Source of the DNA: Hymenobacter piscis
GTDB taxonomy: Bacteria > Bacteroidota > Bacteroidia > Cytophagales > Hymenobacteraceae
Reading direction: 5' to 3'
NCBI RefSeq assembly: GCF_018760735.1
Contig: NZ_JAHHZN010000002.1
Span: 124,001-188,000, forward strand
Length of the DNA: 64,000 bases
Below, piece after piece: positions 25,927 to 34,180 of this stretch. The first letter of the stretch is position 1, and each line of letters opens with the position of its first letter. Both the position numbers and the translations under genes were made by a program. The notes below the pieces were generated by a model. The model had not been told where the DNA came from. It ran no database searches and saw only the letters and a program-made list of their open reading frames with translations.

Positions 25927-26577
25927 CTAGGCTGCCATTGCCAGGGCCTGACCTTCGGAGGTGGCCGGAATGAAGTCGTACCCCTCGGCCCGCTTCTTCC
26001 CGCTCTTGCACCAGTGGATAATCCGCTTGGCGTAAGTGCCCATTGCCTCAGCAGCAGCGCGGGCCGATGGGAATAGTCCGGCTGGAACCTGATAGTAGCC
26101 CGTGAACTTGGGGTGCTTCTCGCCCATCTTCTGAGCTGACATTTTAGCTCTGGTCTCTGAGTCGAATTCAATTCTCTTGCCATAGCGGTGATGCTCTGGG
26201 CCTTGCTTGGCTTTCATCAAGCCAGTGGCGTAGGCGTGTCGGGTGTTCTCGCTCTTAGTCACCCACTCCAAGTTTTCTACTGCATTGTTAGCTTTGTTCC
26301 CGTCCCGGTGGTTCACATCAGGCTTGTTTTCCGGGTTAGGCAGGAAGCGCATGGCAACCAAACGGTGCATGCTACAGAGCTTTTTTCTTGCTGTGCCCGC
26401 AAACTTTATCGCCACTCTGATATAGCCTATCCGACAAGGCTTAGCTGTTAGTAGCCGGTCTGAAAGATTTGAATACACACCTCCGCATGGACTGACAAAG
26501 GCGTTGTAAGCACCCTGTATTTGATAGAACGTGCGGCCTTCGTGGTAGGCGGTGGGGACTTTGGGAAGTACGAACAT
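25927..26577 (-). CDS. HNH homing-type endonuclease
   Basis: 216 residues. The HNH_3 core is clear: HRLVAMRFLPNPENKPDVNHRDGNKANNAVENLEWVT in outline, with the His-Asn-His residues in HRLVA, VNHRDGN and NLEWV. The C-terminal region (GLFPSARAAAEAMGTYAKRIIHWCKSG) resembles the NUMOD DNA-binding repeats that accompany such nucleases in phages. Free-standing HNH endonucleases cut specific DNA and spread themselves between related genomes; they are rarely needed by their host. It lies between the replication initiator and the Lar-like gene. Confidence 0.8.
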   Translation of the reverse strand: MFVLPKVPTAYHEGRTFYQIQGAYNAFVSPCGGVYSNLSDRLLTAKPCRIGYIRVAIKFAGTARKKLCSMHRLVAMRFLPNPENKPDVNHRDGNKANNAVENLEWVTKSENTRHAYATGLMKAKQGPEHHRYGKRIEFDSETRAKMSAQKMGEKHPKFTGYYQVPAGLFPSARAAAEAMGTYAKRIIHWCKSGKKRAEGYDFIPATSEGQALAMAA

Positions 26578-26785
26578 AAAGGCATGGTTGGGCCAGGGTG
26601 CCCGTTTTGGGGGCTACGGGTGCGGACTACACAACGTCAGCAGAGTCAGCAAACCTTGACGCTGCGCTGTGCTTTTGCCACGTCCTCGCTTCGCTGCGGG
26701 TGGCCGTGCCCCTTTGCGGAGAGGTGGCGTAACCGGGTAAGAGAGGGGGAGGGATTCCAGATGATTACATGCGTGGAAACAGGGT
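26578..26785. other. Non-coding gap beside the replication initiator
   Basis: 208 bp between the initiator stop and the HNH start, the largest gap inside the operon apart from the region before the S24-like gene. It contains short direct repeats (CAGCAGAGT/CAGCAAACC) and a small palindrome (GCTTCGC within CTCGCTTCGCTGCGGG). A rolling-circle origin next to its initiator gene is possible, but no nick motif is recognised. Confidence 0.35.
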
Positions 26786-27709
26786 TCAGATATGAGCCTC
26801 GGGGGTGGGTGCCATACCGGCCAGCTCCTGGTGTAGCGTGTCGGTGTAGGGGTTGGCCGTTGCTCGCTGCTCTAGCAGAGTCTTTGCCCGTCGCTTGTTG
26901 CGCTTGTAGGTACTTTCGGGCTGCTCCTTCTTCATCGCTTCCCAGAAGGACGTGTTATCAGCGAGTGCCAGGAGTGCCGCATCTGAGAGGCTCAGGCCGG
27001 TAAAATCGGAGTCTTGCATCAGGTGGTGATGTTCGGTGGCGTTCCAATGAGTAAGGATATTCTCCCTAATTGCTTCCATCACTTCGGGCCGTGGCAAGTC
27101 CGCCAGAGTCAGAACGGGTAGCTTTGTCAGGCTCAGCAGTGGCCGGGCGCGGGTGTACACTACCTCGAAGCGCAACAGGTGCGGCGGGGCTGTGACAGGC
27201 AGCGGGCGGCCTTGTATCTGGCTGTACTTGCCCTTGTCGTATGCCTTTACCCAGTAGTCGCCGTGAAAGGCTCCGTATTCCAATGGCCGCGTGGCTCCCC
27301 TCGGGGGCTTGGTCGCAGTGAAGGGGGAGCTTTTGTGACTGGCTAGGTTTTCCAGAAACGGCCTCGGAGAAACGGCGGAGGGCAGGTTTACACCAGCTTC
27401 CAGACCCACTATTTGCAGGGACTCGGCAGGCTGGCCTACGGCGGCCGCTAGTTCGGTGCAGGCTTGCCGTACCTGCTCGGCGGAGAACTGGCCCATGTTG
27501 TGGCCGTGGTGGAAAGTATGCAGAGAGCCACGGATTCGAACCATCCGATTTTCCCGCCTGTAGCCAATCCGCAACCCTCGGTACTCTGTTGTAAGCCAGC
27601 CCTTGGCGTTAGGCTCCCCATCGTGGCCCGCAAAGGCAGGGGAATGAGCTAGGGCCTTTTCCGCTTCCTCGTCAGGCAGTGAGGAACGGGCGTTCAGGTT
27701 GTCATACAT
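26786..27709 (-). CDS. Replication initiator of the filamentous-phage G2P/X type
   Basis: 307 residues. Motifs in order fit the phage/plasmid replication protein II/X family: VRIRGSLHTFHHGHN (about 58-72), VGLEAGVNL (about 102-110), YGAFHGDYWVKAYDKGKY (about 145-162), LLRFEVVYTRARPL, and TLADLPRPEV. In filamentous phages this class nicks one strand at the origin through a tyrosine and drives rolling-circle replication; the tyrosine in WVKAYDKG or a neighbouring one is a candidate. Family recognition is from motif memory. The start lies 7 bp after the stop of the helix-turn-helix gene. This protein implies that the excised circle replicates. Confidence 0.7.
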   Translation of the reverse strand: MYDNLNARSSLPDEEAEKALAHSPAFAGHDGEPNAKGWLTTEYRGLRIGYRRENRMVRIRGSLHTFHHGHNMGQFSAEQVRQACTELAAAVGQPAESLQIVGLEAGVNLPSAVSPRPFLENLASHKSSPFTATKPPRGATRPLEYGAFHGDYWVKAYDKGKYSQIQGRPLPVTAPPHLLRFEVVYTRARPLLSLTKLPVLTLADLPRPEVMEAIRENILTHWNATEHHHLMQDSDFTGLSLSDAALLALADNTSFWEAMKKEQPESTYKRNKRRAKTLLEQRATANPYTDTLHQELAGMAPTPEAHI

Positions 27710-27716
27710 CGACCCT

Positions 27717-28025
27717 TTACGCAGCTTTGCGGCTGGGCTTCACTGTGCGCTGGTGGCTTTGCAGCGCGTTCAGCAGGTCGGCACGCTTGAGGTAGGTGCG
27801 GCCGCCCATCTTGTGATACGGCAGCACCCCCCGGCGCTTCCAGTCGTGTACCGTCTGTGGGCACACATTGAGCATCTTAGCCGCTTCGGAGACTGTCAGT
27901 AACTCGTCCTTGGGGGCTTTAGACACCTGCACTTCCGCCCGCTCATTGAGCTTGAATAAGATTTTAGGCCATAGAGTATCTAATACTACGGCCTCTAACT
28001 GGTCGATGGTGGTAACTATTACCAT
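27717..28025 (-). CDS. Helix-turn-helix (excisionase/AlpA-like) protein
   Basis: 102 residues from ATG 28025; a GTG at 28100 would add 25 residues and is less likely. The C-terminal half holds the MerR/AlpA-type motif LLTVSEAAKMLNVCPQTVHDWKRRGVLPYHKMGGRTYLKRADLL in outline, widely used by excisionases of Bacteroidota mobile elements. It probably acts as recombination directionality factor or as the activator of the downstream replication gene. It follows the integrase and the 286-residue gene in the operon, and the GGACA repeats at both element ends are candidate binding sites. Confidence 0.75.
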   Translation of the reverse strand: MVIVTTIDQLEAVVLDTLWPKILFKLNERAEVQVSKAPKDELLTVSEAAKMLNVCPQTVHDWKRRGVLPYHKMGGRTYLKRADLLNALQSHQRTVKPSRKAA

Positions 28026-28144
28026 TGCATTTCCTGTGCCGGAGGAAGGCAGCCCAGCGAGTTCTAGACGTTGCTTTCCGACAAGGACAATGCAAAGCAC
28101 CGACTTCTAATAGGTGGTTATAGGGGGTGCTCCCATTAGACTCA

Positions 28145-29005
28145 TTAGGAGTCGGTATCTAGTTGTTTCTGTCTGTTTAGCCATTCTATTGTATTATCTG
28201 CCGCCCTATCATACGATGGACTCCCCCTTTCTCCTGTGCCATGATAATGATACCCTAGCGCCTTTTCCCCAATAGGTAACCCATAATCACGCAAAGCGGC
28301 AGAAGGCCACAGACTTCTGTCAGGATTAAAAAAGCCGTCTTCGCTTAGTACCTGAAAGGCTGCTACGCTCTTGCTAATCCGGTTTTTGCCCTTCCCTTTC
28401 AAACCATCCACGCCTTTGTATAGCTTATAAGGAGGGCCTGTTTGTTCCAACACACCCAGATGCTTCAGTAAAGAAGCCAAAAGGTCAGAGGTCATCGGAG
28501 CTATACACAAATCAGCTATAGAAGATTGTGTCACTTCAGCGGGTACAATCTTCTCTATGCTGCCGGCATCCACCGACACAGTATTATTAGGTTGCCTTTT
28601 TTGAGTAACCCATTCTCTAGCTTTCAGTGCCTTTTCTTTAAAGTCATCGTCTATACTTGTTCTGCCAAGCCTACCGTCTCTTTGTGAAGGTGACAAAACA
28701 GTAAAAACAATATCCTCCACATACTGGAGGTCCACCGCATCAGGGCTTGGAAACCACGCATCCAACAAAGGGATAACCTCTGAATACTTATGCACACCTA
28801 ATGTATCAGCGAATTCAAATTCGAATAGATGGTGATAAGGAGGGCGCTTTAGGGTGCCGAACTCTAGAAACATCCTTTGCTCCTGCTCCTTGGTCTGTTC
28901 AGGCTTCCCAGCCTTATACTTGACTGCAATACGGGTTCCTGCTTTATAGTGCGCTGTATTTGCAGCCCGTTGCCTTTTCCGAAACTCGCTATCGTTGAAG
29001 CTCAT
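28145..29005 (-). CDS. AT-rich unknown protein next to the integrase
   Basis: 286 residues, soluble, highly charged N-terminus (SEFRKRQRAANTAHYKAG). No motif is recognised. The C-terminus contains LWPSAALRDYGLPIGEKALGYHYHGTG. GC content is well below that of the flanking element genes, so it seems to have a separate origin and may be cargo. It starts 20 bp after the integrase stop. A 119-bp gap follows before the helix-turn-helix gene. Defence or counter-defence cargo is often placed beside integrases, but nothing in the sequence proves it. Confidence 0.6.
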   Translation of the reverse strand: MSFNDSEFRKRQRAANTAHYKAGTRIAVKYKAGKPEQTKEQEQRMFLEFGTLKRPPYHHLFEFEFADTLGVHKYSEVIPLLDAWFPSPDAVDLQYVEDIVFTVLSPSQRDGRLGRTSIDDDFKEKALKAREWVTQKRQPNNTVSVDAGSIEKIVPAEVTQSSIADLCIAPMTSDLLASLLKHLGVLEQTGPPYKLYKGVDGLKGKGKNRISKSVAAFQVLSEDGFFNPDRSLWPSAALRDYGLPIGEKALGYHYHGTGERGSPSYDRAADNTIEWLNRQKQLDTDS

Positions 29006-29025
29006 AACTTATCAGATATATAGAA

Positions 29026-30288
29026 CTATCCCGGCATTTCGTGGAATCGGGCGAATTCCTCAGCTACTCGCTGGGGCGTGAGGTTCACGTACCGCTGGAA
29101 TGATTTGTACGAGGTGTGACCGGTCAGCTTCATTACAAACTCAGCACTCATGCCCTTGCCCAAGTTTAGGGTTACGAACGTACGGCGGGCCGTGTGTACC
29201 GTCAGCTTCTCATACTTGGGGCACGTCGTCACATCGGCCACTCCGCCCCGATAGCGGATAACTTCCACCGGCGAATCAATTCCGGCCAACTGGCCCAGCT
29301 CTTTGAGGAAGCGGTTTAGTACCGGGTTGGTAATGGGCTGGTTCTTCAACGTGTCCAGCTCATTTGCCAGCAGCCGGTTTACAAGCGTCAGGGCGGCGGC
29401 ACTCAGGGGCACATTCACTACGGCGCGGGTTTTCTTGGCGGTCAGGCGAAGGTGGGCCGGTAACTTCTCAGTGGCGGGCCGCAGGTGCTGGGGCCGGATG
29501 CTCACTAGGTCGGAGTAGCGTAGGCCGGTGTAGCAGGCCAGCAAAAACCAAGCGCGGCCCTTTTCCAGCCGGGAGCCAACGGGCAGCGGCAAGGTTTCCA
29601 AGGCGGCCAGTTCGGCGGAACTCAGGGCTATTACGTCCGGCTCCCTACGCGCCCAACTCACCCGGTCAAGTGCGGTGCTTTCCGTGTAGCCCCGCTTTCC
29701 CGCCCACTTCATAAATGCTTTGAGCCGTCCCAAATGCTTATTGATGGTGTTATCCGTCAGGCGGGCCACGTTCAGCAGGTAAGCGGCCCAACGGTCACCC
29801 ATTGTCGGGGTGAGGGTGTCGAAGTCAATAGCGTAGCCGTTGGCCTCGGCAAACTCCCGCAGGTGGCGGCCCGCCGTGGCGTGGGCTTGGGCCGTGCGCA
29901 CGGTACCAGCGGCACGGGTGTAGTTCACCCACTCGTCGTACTGCTGCCAGAACTTTTGCGGGGCATCGACTACGGGCGCGGGCTCCTCTGCTTCTTCCGT
30001 TTCGGCAAGTGCCCGCAGCTCCGCCGCCGTGGGTGCGGTGCCAGCGGCGGCGTGGGTATCGTAGCAGGCAGTGAGCCGCTTGGTTAACAGCTCTAGCCAA
30101 TCGTTTATCGCGCCGTTGCGTGGGTAGCCCCGAGTAAGGGCGCGGCGTTCTTTCGCGTCCCATTGCTTGGGGTGGATCGAACGGTTGGCGTACACCTTCA
30201 CCCGTCGCCCGTTGAAGCTGAGGAAGCAGAAGATGGGGGTAGGCTTGTCTGCACCAGGAGCAGAGAGCAGGAACGATATTTTAGCCAT
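29026..30288 (-). CDS. int: Tyrosine recombinase (integrase) of the element
   Basis: 420 residues. N-terminal arm-binding-like domain (FLSFNGRRVKVYANRSIHPKQWD), then a SAM-like core-binding domain (about 110-200), then the catalytic domain with Arg in ACYTGLRYSD, Lys in LTAKKTRAV, HxxR in HTARRTF, His in LTGHTS and the nucleophile Tyr in FQRYVNLT. All catalytic residues are intact. It catalyses site-specific integration and excision at the initiator tRNA 3' end. The gene reads inward from attR, about 195 bp away, with repeated GGACA words in between. Confidence 0.92.
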   Translation of the reverse strand: MAKISFLLSAPGADKPTPIFCFLSFNGRRVKVYANRSIHPKQWDAKERRALTRGYPRNGAINDWLELLTKRLTACYDTHAAAGTAPTAAELRALAETEEAEEPAPVVDAPQKFWQQYDEWVNYTRAAGTVRTAQAHATAGRHLREFAEANGYAIDFDTLTPTMGDRWAAYLLNVARLTDNTINKHLGRLKAFMKWAGKRGYTESTALDRVSWARREPDVIALSSAELAALETLPLPVGSRLEKGRAWFLLACYTGLRYSDLVSIRPQHLRPATEKLPAHLRLTAKKTRAVVNVPLSAAALTLVNRLLANELDTLKNQPITNPVLNRFLKELGQLAGIDSPVEVIRYRGGVADVTTCPKYEKLTVHTARRTFVTLNLGKGMSAEFVMKLTGHTSYKSFQRYVNLTPQRVAEEFARFHEMPG

Positions 30289-30327
30289 ATTGGAGCAGCG
30301 TTATTGCCACTCCTAAGGTATGAAAAC

Positions 30328-30387
30328 TTGTCCCATGTAGGACAGTATCTAGGACAATAATTCCGATTGAATCAGATTTTGTCCTAC
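30328..30387. repeat. Right-end repeat module (candidate recombinase arm sites)
   Basis: TTGTCCC (30329-30334), two direct copies of TAGGACA (30338-30344 and 30350-30356, 12 bp start to start), then inverted TTTGTCCTAC (30378-30387) 20 bp on. The paired words and the inverted word keep the same order and nearly the same spacing as the left-end module at 20513-20560. Confidence 0.75.
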
Positions 30388-30482
30388 ATAGCCCGATTGG
30401 CTACCTGACCGAAATTGCCTCTAAAGCCCAATAAAGCCGTTTTATAGTCGTTCTGAGTATAGTCCTTGATTATGGGTTGCAA

Positions 30483-30498
30483 TCCAGTCCCCGCTACC
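30483..30498 (+). other. attR: attR (16-bp core)
   Basis: TCCAGTCCCCGCTACC, identical to the 3' end of the initiator tRNA at 20454-20469. No other part of a tRNA precedes it. Confidence 0.92.
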
Positions 30499-30500
30499 GA

Positions 30501-30542
30501 AAGCGTCCCGGTTGCCAACAGGCAGCCGGGACGCTTCTTTTT
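30501..30542 (+). terminator. Original tRNA terminator, displaced by integration
   Basis: An 11-bp perfect stem (AAGCGTCCCGG), extended by TTGCC/GGCAG around an AACA loop, is followed by a T-rich tail. It lies 2 bp after attR, where the tRNA terminator would be if the element were absent. Confidence 0.85.
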
Positions 30543-30591
30543 TGCCCTATCTGGTCGATTCCGCGGGCAGATTCTGCCTGCGGCAGCCGTT

Positions 30592-30622
30592 CAGCGGGCA
30601 GCCCTGTGGGAGCTGCCCGCTG
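30592..30622 (-). terminator. Hairpin after the GH13 gene
   Basis: CAGCGGGCAG (30592-30601) and its complement (30613-30622) form a 10-bp stem about 9 bp downstream of the amylase stop on the minus strand. There is no T-run. Confidence 0.55.
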
Positions 30623-30630
30623 CGCTTTGC

Positions 30631-32028
30631 TTACTTGGTGAGCACCTGGTAGCCGTAGGCTGGCAGCGTTACCTGGGTGCCCACCGTGACGGACCCGCCC
30701 AGCAGGGCATCGGTCCAGGTGGTGTTAGCCAGGGCGGCGGGTACCGTATACTGCACGGGCGTATTACGCACGTTCACCAGCACCAGCGCCTGACTGGTGC
30801 CGGCCGTTTTGGTGAAGGCGCACACGTCGGCGGAGCTGTAGGCCGTGGGCGTGCCGGCGCGCAGGGCGGTGTTGGCGGCCCGGGCCCGCAACAGGCGCTT
30901 GTACGCCTTGGTAATTTCCGGACGCGCATCCCAGCGAACTTTCACGCCCGTAAAGGGAAACGGAATGGCCGAGGTCATGCCGGCTTCCTGGCCGTTATAC
31001 ACCATCGGTACGCCCTTGAAGCAGGAGGCCACCACGAAGGCCGACATGGCGGCGGCATCGCCCCCGAATACGCTGATGGGCGTGCCGTCGGAGCCGTTCA
31101 CATCATGGTTCGTAGTATAGCGCACCACCTGTTGGGTGCCGGTAGCCCCGGCGTACTCGGTGTTATTGAGAGTAGTCAGGAAAGTAGCGGCCTCTCCGCT
31201 GCGGTATACACTACGCAGGCCGCCATAGAACTCAAAGCCGAAGTTATAGTCGAAGCCGGCACCGAAGTTGGCAGGGCGGGTGGCTTCGGAAAGCAGCAGC
31301 AGCTTGTGGGTTTTGATGTCCCGCAACGCCCCGACCGCCTGCTGCCAGAAATAGACGGGAGGGGCATCGGCGTAATCGAAGCGGAAACCATCCACGTTGG
31401 CCGTATACACCCACGAGGTGAGGGCCGCAATCTGCTCCTGGCGCATGGCCGCGTTGGTGAAATCGAGCTGGGCCACGTCCGTGTACGTGGTGTTGGGCGG
31501 GCTCAGAATGGTGCCGGCCGCGTTGCGCAGGTACCAGTCGGGGTGGGCCGTAATCCAGGCGTGGTCCCAGGCGGTGTGGTTGGCCACCCAGTCAAGAATG
31601 ACGGCCATACCGCGGCTGTGGGCGGCATCCACGAGGGTGCGCAGATCGGCCAGAGTCCCAAACTCCGGGTTGACGGCCCGGTAATCCTGCACGGCGTAGG
31701 GTGAGTTCACGCTGCGCACCTTGCCCACGGGGTAAATCGGCATCAGGTACACCACGTTCACGCCCAGGGCCTTGATGGAATCCAGGCGGGCCGTGACGCC
31801 CGCGAAGTTGCCACCGGGGCTGAAGGCACGCATGTTGACCTGGTAAATGGCCGCGTCTTCGCGGTTAGGTACGCCGGCGAAGGGCGTGCCGTATTGGTCG
31901 GGCGCGGGCGTAACGGTGGGCGGCGTAACGGGCGCCGGAGCCGAATTTTCGGACTTGCAGCCGACCGTCAGACCGGCCGCCGTCAGCAGCACCAGCACGC
32001 TTTTGCACGTATTTGTTAGCAAGGACAT
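30631..32028 (-). CDS. GH13 alpha-amylase lipoprotein
   Basis: 465 residues. Lipobox LTVGC (Cys24) after a hydrophobic signal, then a Pro/Thr linker and a GH13 barrel. The catalytic triad is visible: nucleophile Asp218 (DGFRFDYAD), acid/base Glu248 (LLSEAT) and Asp309 (TTNHDVN). The protein hydrolyses alpha-1,4-glucans, probably at the outer membrane in the manner of SusG. It starts 43 bp after the GH97 stop, so the two form an operon. No starch-binding module and no SusC/SusD pair is present nearby. The gene begins directly outside attR of the integrative element. Confidence 0.9.
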   Translation of the reverse strand: MSLLTNTCKSVLVLLTAAGLTVGCKSENSAPAPVTPPTVTPAPDQYGTPFAGVPNREDAAIYQVNMRAFSPGGNFAGVTARLDSIKALGVNVVYLMPIYPVGKVRSVNSPYAVQDYRAVNPEFGTLADLRTLVDAAHSRGMAVILDWVANHTAWDHAWITAHPDWYLRNAAGTILSPPNTTYTDVAQLDFTNAAMRQEQIAALTSWVYTANVDGFRFDYADAPPVYFWQQAVGALRDIKTHKLLLLSEATRPANFGAGFDYNFGFEFYGGLRSVYRSGEAATFLTTLNNTEYAGATGTQQVVRYTTNHDVNGSDGTPISVFGGDAAAMSAFVVASCFKGVPMVYNGQEAGMTSAIPFPFTGVKVRWDARPEITKAYKRLLRARAANTALRAGTPTAYSSADVCAFTKTAGTSQALVLVNVRNTPVQYTVPAALANTTWTDALLGGSVTVGTQVTLPAYGYQVLTK

Positions 32029-32071
32029 GGGAATTGGGTTGGGATGATGAATGGGCGTAATTGGGCGGGGG

Positions 32072-34180
32072 CTACCGTACGGGCTTGATGCTCACGGCCG
32101 CGCCGCCCCCGGGGGCCAGTTGCAGCTTCAGGGTCGATTTGCGGGTGACGTTCAGCTTCCGAATCCGGTAGGCCATGGGATTTTTATCCCAGCTGGCGCC
32201 CGGGCCGTCGGCGTAGACGGTGGCTTCGTAGCGCTGGCCGGGGGTCAGGAAATCGAGCTTGACCTCCTGGCGGCGGGCGTTTTCGTCGGTGATGCTGCCC
32301 ACGTACCACTCGTCAAGGCCCTTGGCCTGGCGGGCGATGGTGACGTACTCGCCGGGCTCGGCCAGCAGGATGCGGGTATCGTCCCAGTCCACGGGTACGT
32401 CCTCGATGAAGCGGAAGGCGTCGGGGTGCTGCTCGTAGGCTTCGGGCAGATCGGCGGCCATTTGCAGGGGCGAGTACAGGGTCACGTACAGCGCCAGCTG
32501 CTTGGCCAGGGTGGTGTGCACCTGCTTGCCCTGGTTGCGGGCCGGGTTCCAGGGCTCCAGCTGGATCTGGAAGATGCCGGGCGTGTAGTCCATGGGGCCA
32601 CCCATGAGGCGGGTGAAGGGCAGAATGGTTTCGTGCTCGGGCGGGTTGCCGGTGCTCCAGGCATTGAACTCGTTGCCCCGGGCAGCCTCGTTGGCCAGCC
32701 AGTTGGGGTAGGTGCGGTGCAGACCGGTGGGCCGCACGGCTTCGTGCATGTCCACCATAATGCGGTTGGCGGCCGTCTGCTGGGCCGTGCGCACGTAGTG
32801 GTTCACCATCCACTGGCCGTCGTGGTACTCCCCGCGCGGAATGATGCGGCCCACGTAGCCGGTTTTGAGGGCCGCGTAGTTGTGCTCGCGCATGAAGCGG
32901 TAGGCGGCCTCCTGGCGGCGCTCGTAGTTGGTCACCGACGAGGAGGTTTCGTGGTGCATCATCAGCTGCACGCCCTTGGCCGCGGCGTACTGCTGCAGCT
33001 CGGTCACGTCGAAATCGGGGTAGGGCGTCACGAAGTCGAACACCTCCTCCTTCCAGTTGTTGGCCCAGTCCTCCCAGCCCACATTCCAGCCTTCCACCAG
33101 CACGCTGGCCAGCCCGTGCTTGGCCGCGAAATCGATGTAGCGCTTCACGTTGGCGGTGTTGGCGCCGTGGTGGCCGTTGGGCTGGAGCTTGGTCCAGTCG
33201 GTACCGACGAGCTTGATGTTGCTGGTATCGGCGTAGTTCCAGCTGGCCTTGTTGACGTGCATTTCCCACCACACGCCCACGAATTTCTGGGGCTTGATCC
33301 AGCTGGTATCGTCGATTTTGCTGGGCTCGTTGAGGTTGAGGATGAGCTTGCTGGCCAGCACGGCGGGGGCGTTGTCGCTTACCACCAGGGTGCGCCAGGG
33401 CGTGTGCTCGGGGGCCTGCAAATAGGCCGCGGCCCCGGTGGCGGCGGGCACCAGCTGGCTGCTCAGGCCGAACGTTTGGGTGTTCACGTTCAGCATCATG
33501 GCCGGGTAGTTCACCAGCGCGGCCTCGTGGATGTTCAGGTACAGGCCGTCATCGGACTTGAGCATGAGGGGCGTTTGCACCCGCGTGGGGGCCGCCTTCA
33601 GCTGAATGGCCTCGATGGGCGTGGTGTTCACCGCGCTCAGCCGGGAGGTGGTGTAGGTGTACTCGTTGGAGTCGTAGTCGCCCGGAATCCAGAACGCCTT
33701 GTGGTCGGCGGGCAGGTTGAATTCCGTCAGTTCTTGCTGCACCGTGAAGTATTGCAGGTTGGGCTGGCGGGGAAACTCGTAGCGGAAGCCCACCCCGTCG
33801 GCAAACACCCGGAACACCACGTCGAGGCGGCGGCCGGGGGCCTGGGGCTGGCGCAGGTGCACCGTGAGCTGCTGGTAGTGGTTGCGGATGGTCTTCACCT
33901 CGCCCCACACCGGGTTCCAGGTGTCGTCCACGTCCTTGGTTTCGGAGCCGGTAATTTCCAGCGGCCCCTCGAAGCCCGGCCCTTCGGCCAGCGCCAAACC
34001 CAGGCGCGAGGGTTTGATGACGGTTTTGGCGCCGTACTGCACGGCGTAGGTGGGCCGCCCGTTCGGGGCCAGGGCAAAGGTCAGGCTCACCTTATCGAGG
34101 CGGGCGGTGAGCGGGGCCGCGCTTTGGGCGGTGGCCGCCCCGCCGCTCAGCAGCAGCACGGCGAATACGAAGTACTTCAT
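32072..34180 (-). CDS. susB: GH97 alpha-glucosidase (SusB-like)
   Basis: 702 residues with signal peptide MKYFVFAVLLLSGGAATAQ. It has the three-part GH97 build: N-terminal beta-super-sandwich (about 20-290), (beta/alpha)8 barrel and C-terminal sandwich. Barrel motifs expected for calcium and catalytic glutamates are visible: VGVWWEMH, MMHHETSSS, MVDMHEAVRPTG and PEHETILPFTRLMGGPMDYTPG. Presence of the extra glutamates fits the inverting SusB type rather than the retaining Asp-type branch. It releases glucose from malto-oligosaccharides in the periplasm. Operon leader with the GH13 gene; a dyad lies upstream at 34304. Confidence 0.9.
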   Translation of the reverse strand: MKYFVFAVLLLSGGAATAQSAAPLTARLDKVSLTFALAPNGRPTYAVQYGAKTVIKPSRLGLALAEGPGFEGPLEITGSETKDVDDTWNPVWGEVKTIRNHYQQLTVHLRQPQAPGRRLDVVFRVFADGVGFRYEFPRQPNLQYFTVQQELTEFNLPADHKAFWIPGDYDSNEYTYTTSRLSAVNTTPIEAIQLKAAPTRVQTPLMLKSDDGLYLNIHEAALVNYPAMMLNVNTQTFGLSSQLVPAATGAAAYLQAPEHTPWRTLVVSDNAPAVLASKLILNLNEPSKIDDTSWIKPQKFVGVWWEMHVNKASWNYADTSNIKLVGTDWTKLQPNGHHGANTANVKRYIDFAAKHGLASVLVEGWNVGWEDWANNWKEEVFDFVTPYPDFDVTELQQYAAAKGVQLMMHHETSSSVTNYERRQEAAYRFMREHNYAALKTGYVGRIIPRGEYHDGQWMVNHYVRTAQQTAANRIMVDMHEAVRPTGLHRTYPNWLANEAARGNEFNAWSTGNPPEHETILPFTRLMGGPMDYTPGIFQIQLEPWNPARNQGKQVHTTLAKQLALYVTLYSPLQMAADLPEAYEQHPDAFRFIEDVPVDWDDTRILLAEPGEYVTIARQAKGLDEWYVGSITDENARRQEVKLDFLTPGQRYEATVYADGPGASWDKNPMAYRIRKLNVTRKSTLKLQLAPGGGAAVSIKPVR

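Noticed and set aside
30466..31704. 412-codon plus-strand frame starting at attR
   Set aside because: It runs through the att site and terminator and is antisense to the GH13 gene with intact catalytic residues.
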